A stretch of 6,335 nucleotides of DNA from JBOHHM01 sp050725495 (lineage in GTDB: Bacteria > Pseudomonadota > Gammaproteobacteria > Burkholderiales > Burkholderiaceae_C). The notes under the pieces are model-generated. The model made no database searches. It saw only the letters and a list, made by a program, of their open reading frames with translations, and was not told where the DNA came from. The translations under genes were made by a program, and so were the position numbers. Positions 4,309 to 6,335 of the stretch are shown in pieces (position 1 is the first letter of the stretch; each line of letters opens with the position of its first letter). The stretch covers positions 1 to 6,335 of the forward strand of contig JBOHHM010000008.1 of the NCBI GenBank assembly GCA_050725495.1. Reading direction: 5' to 3'.

Positions 4309-6018
4309 ATGTACGCACCATTCTTTGGCCTGAAGCAGGATCCCTTTTCGATTGCGCCCGATCCACGCTACCTGTTCATGAGCGAGAGGCACCGCGAGGC
4401 GCTGGCGCATTTGCTCTACGGACTGGGCGGCGGCGGCGGCTTCGTGCTGCTCAGCGGCGAGATCGGCACCGGCAAGACCACCGTGTGCCGCTGCTTCCTG
4501 GAGCAGATCCCGGCAGACTGCAACGTCGCCTATATCTTCAACCCCAAGCTCACCGTGACCGAGCTGCTGAAGTCGGTCTGCGACGAGTTCCATATTCCGG
4601 TCCAGCACCAGGGCCCCGGGGCGGCCACGGCCAAGGATTTCATCGACCCGCTCAACGAATTCCTGCTGCGCACCCATGCCGCCGGGCAAAACAATGTGCT
4701 GATCATCGACGAGGCGCAGAACCTCTCGGCCGACGTGCTGGAGCAGCTGCGCCTGTTGACCAACCTGGAAACCAATGAACGCAAGCTGCTGCAAATCATT
4801 CTGATCGGCCAGCCCGAGCTGCGCAAAATGCTGGCTCGCCCCGAGCTCGAACAGCTCGCCCAGCGGGTCATCGCCCGGTTCCACCTGGACGCGCTGTCGG
4901 AAAACGAAACCCTGCAATACATCCGGCATCGGCTCGCGGTGGCCGGCATGACGGGGGCCCTGCCGTTCGAGCGCAAGGCGGTGCAGCGCATCCACCAGCT
5001 GTCGCGCGGCGTGCCGCGCCGCATCAATCTGCTGTGCGGACGGGCCTTGCTGGGCGCTTATGCCCATGGCCGGGCCAGCGTGGACCGCGGCGTCGTCAAC
5101 AAGGCGGCCAGCGAAGTGTTTGGCCAGGCCGAGTCCGCCGCGACCCAGCCTTGGCGCTACCGGCGCTTGGCGGTGTGGGGGCTGGTCACCGGCGCCGCGC
5201 TGTTGGGCGTCCTGAGCTTGGCGATCAATGGTGGAATCCGCCTCCACATGCCAGCCGCCGGCACCGTCGCGGACAGGACGCCGGCACCTGCATTGGCATC
5301 GAAGCCAGCAGTTGCCGCCACCGTTGCCGCAGCATCGGCCCCTTTAGCGTCACCGCCAGCGACCCCTGCTTCGAGCCCGGCCTCAAGCCCTGTTTCCGCT
5401 TCGGCCACCGCGACCGCGGCCGATCTGAACCTCGAGTTGCTGACGCGCAGCGACAAGCTCGCCTGGCGGGAACTGGCCGCCTCGTGGAACCTGGCCCTGG
5501 GTGATGGCGATCCCTGCCTGGCCGCCCAGCAACAACAGGTTCACTGCTTCAGGAGCGGCAAGAGCAGCCTGGCCTTGATCCGGCAATTGGGCCGGCCTGG
5601 CATCCTGACCCTTGTCGACGAGAACAGAAAGCCGGTTTACGCACTGCTGACCGGATTGACGAGCCAGAGCGCAACGCTGGCGCTGGGCGGCATCTCGCAA
5701 ACGGTCTCCCTGGCCACGCTGGCACAGGCGTGGCGCGGCGACTTTGCGACCTTCTGGCGCGCTCCACCCGGCTACTCCAGCGATGTCGTGGTCGGCCGCA
5801 GCGGCCCGCTCGCGGACTGGCTGGCGACGCAATTGGCAACGCTTCAGGGCTCACCCCAGGCACCGGGGAAACAGGCTCAGGACGCGCCCTTGAAATCCCG
5901 GATCCATGTGTTCCAGCTGGCTCAAGGGCTGGCGCCAGACGGGCGGGCGGGTCCGATCACGTTCATGCAGCTCAACCGCGCGATCGGCATCGATGAACCG
6001 CGCCTGCCCACGCACTGA
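4309..6018 (+). CDS. gspA: GspA/ExeA-type AAA+ ATPase with periplasmic peptidoglycan-binding domain
   Basis: 569 residues. With GspB it forms the inner-membrane complex that binds peptidoglycan and helps the GspD secretin assemble in the outer membrane for type II secretion (known from Aeromonas ExeAB). Cytoplasmic ATPase: family opening MYAPFFGLKQDPFSIAPDPR, Walker A GEIGTGKTT at 50-58 (Lys56), Walker B LIIDEAQ at 131-137 (Asp134, Glu135), sensor-like ILIGQPEL near 164-171, and GVPRRINLLC at 234-243. A single transmembrane helix follows at about 287-306, then an Ala/Pro/Ser-rich linker (about 315-370). The periplasmic part resembles the C39-peptidase-like module of this family (about 380-490, Cys403 and Cys413 possibly disulfide-bonded). 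It ends in a peptidoglycan-binding repeat (about 530-560, LAPDGRAGPITFMQLNRAIG). Length and order are normal for the family. The start is fixed by the conserved MYxxFFGL opening; no good Shine-Dalgarno precedes it. gspB follows after 11 bp, so the pair is an operon. Confidence 0.96.
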   Translation: MYAPFFGLKQDPFSIAPDPRYLFMSERHREALAHLLYGLGGGGGFVLLSGEIGTGKTTVCRCFLEQIPADCNVAYIFNPKLTVTELLKSVCDEFHIPVQHQGPGAATAKDFIDPLNEFLLRTHAAGQNNVLIIDEAQNLSADVLEQLRLLTNLETNERKLLQIILIGQPELRKMLARPELEQLAQRVIARFHLDALSENETLQYIRHRLAVAGMTGALPFERKAVQRIHQLSRGVPRRINLLCGRALLGAYAHGRASVDRGVVNKAASEVFGQAESAATQPWRYRRLAVWGLVTGAALLGVLSLAINGGIRLHMPAAGTVADRTPAPALASKPAVAATVAAASAPLASPPATPASSPASSPVSASATATAADLNLELLTRSDKLAWRELAASWNLALGDGDPCLAAQQQQVHCFRSGKSSLALIRQLGRPGILTLVDENRKPVYALLTGLTSQSATLALGGISQTVSLATLAQAWRGDFATFWRAPPGYSSDVVVGRSGPLADWLATQLATLQGSPQAPGKQAQDAPLKSRIHVFQLAQGLAPDGRAGPITFMQLNRAIGIDEPRLPTH

Positions 6019-6029
6019 AAGACAAGCCG

Positions 6030-6335
6030 ATGTCCTATATCCTCGACGCACTCAAAAGAGCCGACTCGGAACGTGAACGCGGTTCGATCCCGGGCCTTCA
6101 CGCCCAACCCGCGCCTGTCGTCGCTGCCGATGCGCGATCACATCGCAGGCTCAAACCCTGGCTGTGGCTCGTCCTGGTCTTGCCGGCGGTGCTGCTGGCT
6201 TTGCTGGCCTGGCGCATGATGGCCCGTGAGACCGCGCAGGACCTGGCCAGGCCGGTCGCCGCCGCGCCCGTGCTCAGCCCGCCTGCGGCAGCACAACAGG
6301 CTGCGCGGGCTACCCCCGCCCCAGCCGCGCCGAGC
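6030..6335 (+). CDS. gspB: GspB/ExeB-type secretin-assembly protein (C-terminus beyond window)
   Basis: 102 codons visible. The N-terminus MSYILDALKRADSERERG is the signature opening of GspB/ExeB-family proteins, a short cytoplasmic tail with the usual IPGLHAQ following. One transmembrane helix lies at about 42-61 (LKPWLWLVLVLPAVLLALLA). An Ala/Pro-rich periplasmic linker begins near residue 75 and runs to the window edge. The family's C-terminal secretin-interacting (T2SSB) domain would come later. The protein works with GspA, whose gene ends 11 bp upstream. The only candidate ribosome site is the weak AAAGA around 6018-6022, so translation may depend partly on coupling to gspA. No frame problem is seen in the visible part. 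Confidence 0.93.
   Translation, partial: MSYILDALKRADSERERGSIPGLHAQPAPVVAADARSHRRLKPWLWLVLVLPAVLLALLAWRMMARETAQDLARPVAAAPVLSPPAAAQQAARATPAPAAPS

Noticed and set aside
4261..5247. Upstream extension of the GST frame to a 573-codon protein
   Set aside because: The added N-terminal part is antisense to gspA and has low-complexity shadow composition; the GST domain and its ribosome site begin at 4260.
5273..5420. Ala/Pro/Ser-rich tract in gspA considered as a frameshift or repeat insertion
   Set aside because: It is the normal flexible periplasmic linker after the transmembrane helix of GspA proteins, and the frame is continuous on both sides.
1..6335. Mobile elements, CRISPR arrays, tRNA or rRNA genes, riboswitches
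   Set aside because: No transposase, terminal inverted repeats, regularly spaced repeats or recognisable RNA-gene cores were seen on either strand.

Overview
The window reads as ordinary, GC-rich chromosomal DNA from a betaproteobacterium. Burkholderiales, and probably Comamonadaceae, is my best guess from the protein flavour (the GspB-type N-terminus, the YigZ and GST variants) and from a small A/T-looped intergenic palindrome. This placement is inference from sequence style, not a search result. I see no mobile element, tRNA, rRNA or CRISPR array.

Layout. (1) Positions 1-2643, minus strand: a respiratory operon read right to left. It runs from a small two-helix membrane protein of DUF1269 type (2128-2643), through cytochrome c oxidase subunit II carrying both a CuA domain and a fused C-terminal c-type haem domain (924-2084), to subunit I (896 down to 1, cut by the window edge). 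Together the last two form the core of a caa3-type, A1-class haem-copper oxidase. A candidate promoter lies at 2707-2735, and a strong stem-loop sits between the first two genes. (2) Positions 2644-2926: a divergent intergenic region of 283 bp with direct repeats, a perfect palindrome and a terminator-like hairpin. (3) 2927-3517, plus strand: yigZ, an IMPACT/UPF0029 family protein. (4) 3526-4260, minus strand: a glutathione S-transferase of the tyrosine type, convergent with yigZ across an 8-bp gap that lies in a hairpin. (5) 4309-6335, plus strand: gspA/exeA (AAA+ ATPase with periplasmic peptidoglycan-binding domain) followed 11 bp later by gspB/exeB (partial). These two are the inner-membrane partners that help the type II secretion secretin assemble through the peptidoglycan.

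Functionally, the left third is terminal respiration, the right third is secretion-envelope assembly, and the two genes between them are housekeeping or detoxification. I found no convincing new multi-gene system. The points most worth a second look are regulatory or structural: the intercistronic hairpin before coxB, the repeat and hairpin cluster between the cox operon and yigZ, and the DUF1269 membrane protein as lead gene of an oxidase operon.
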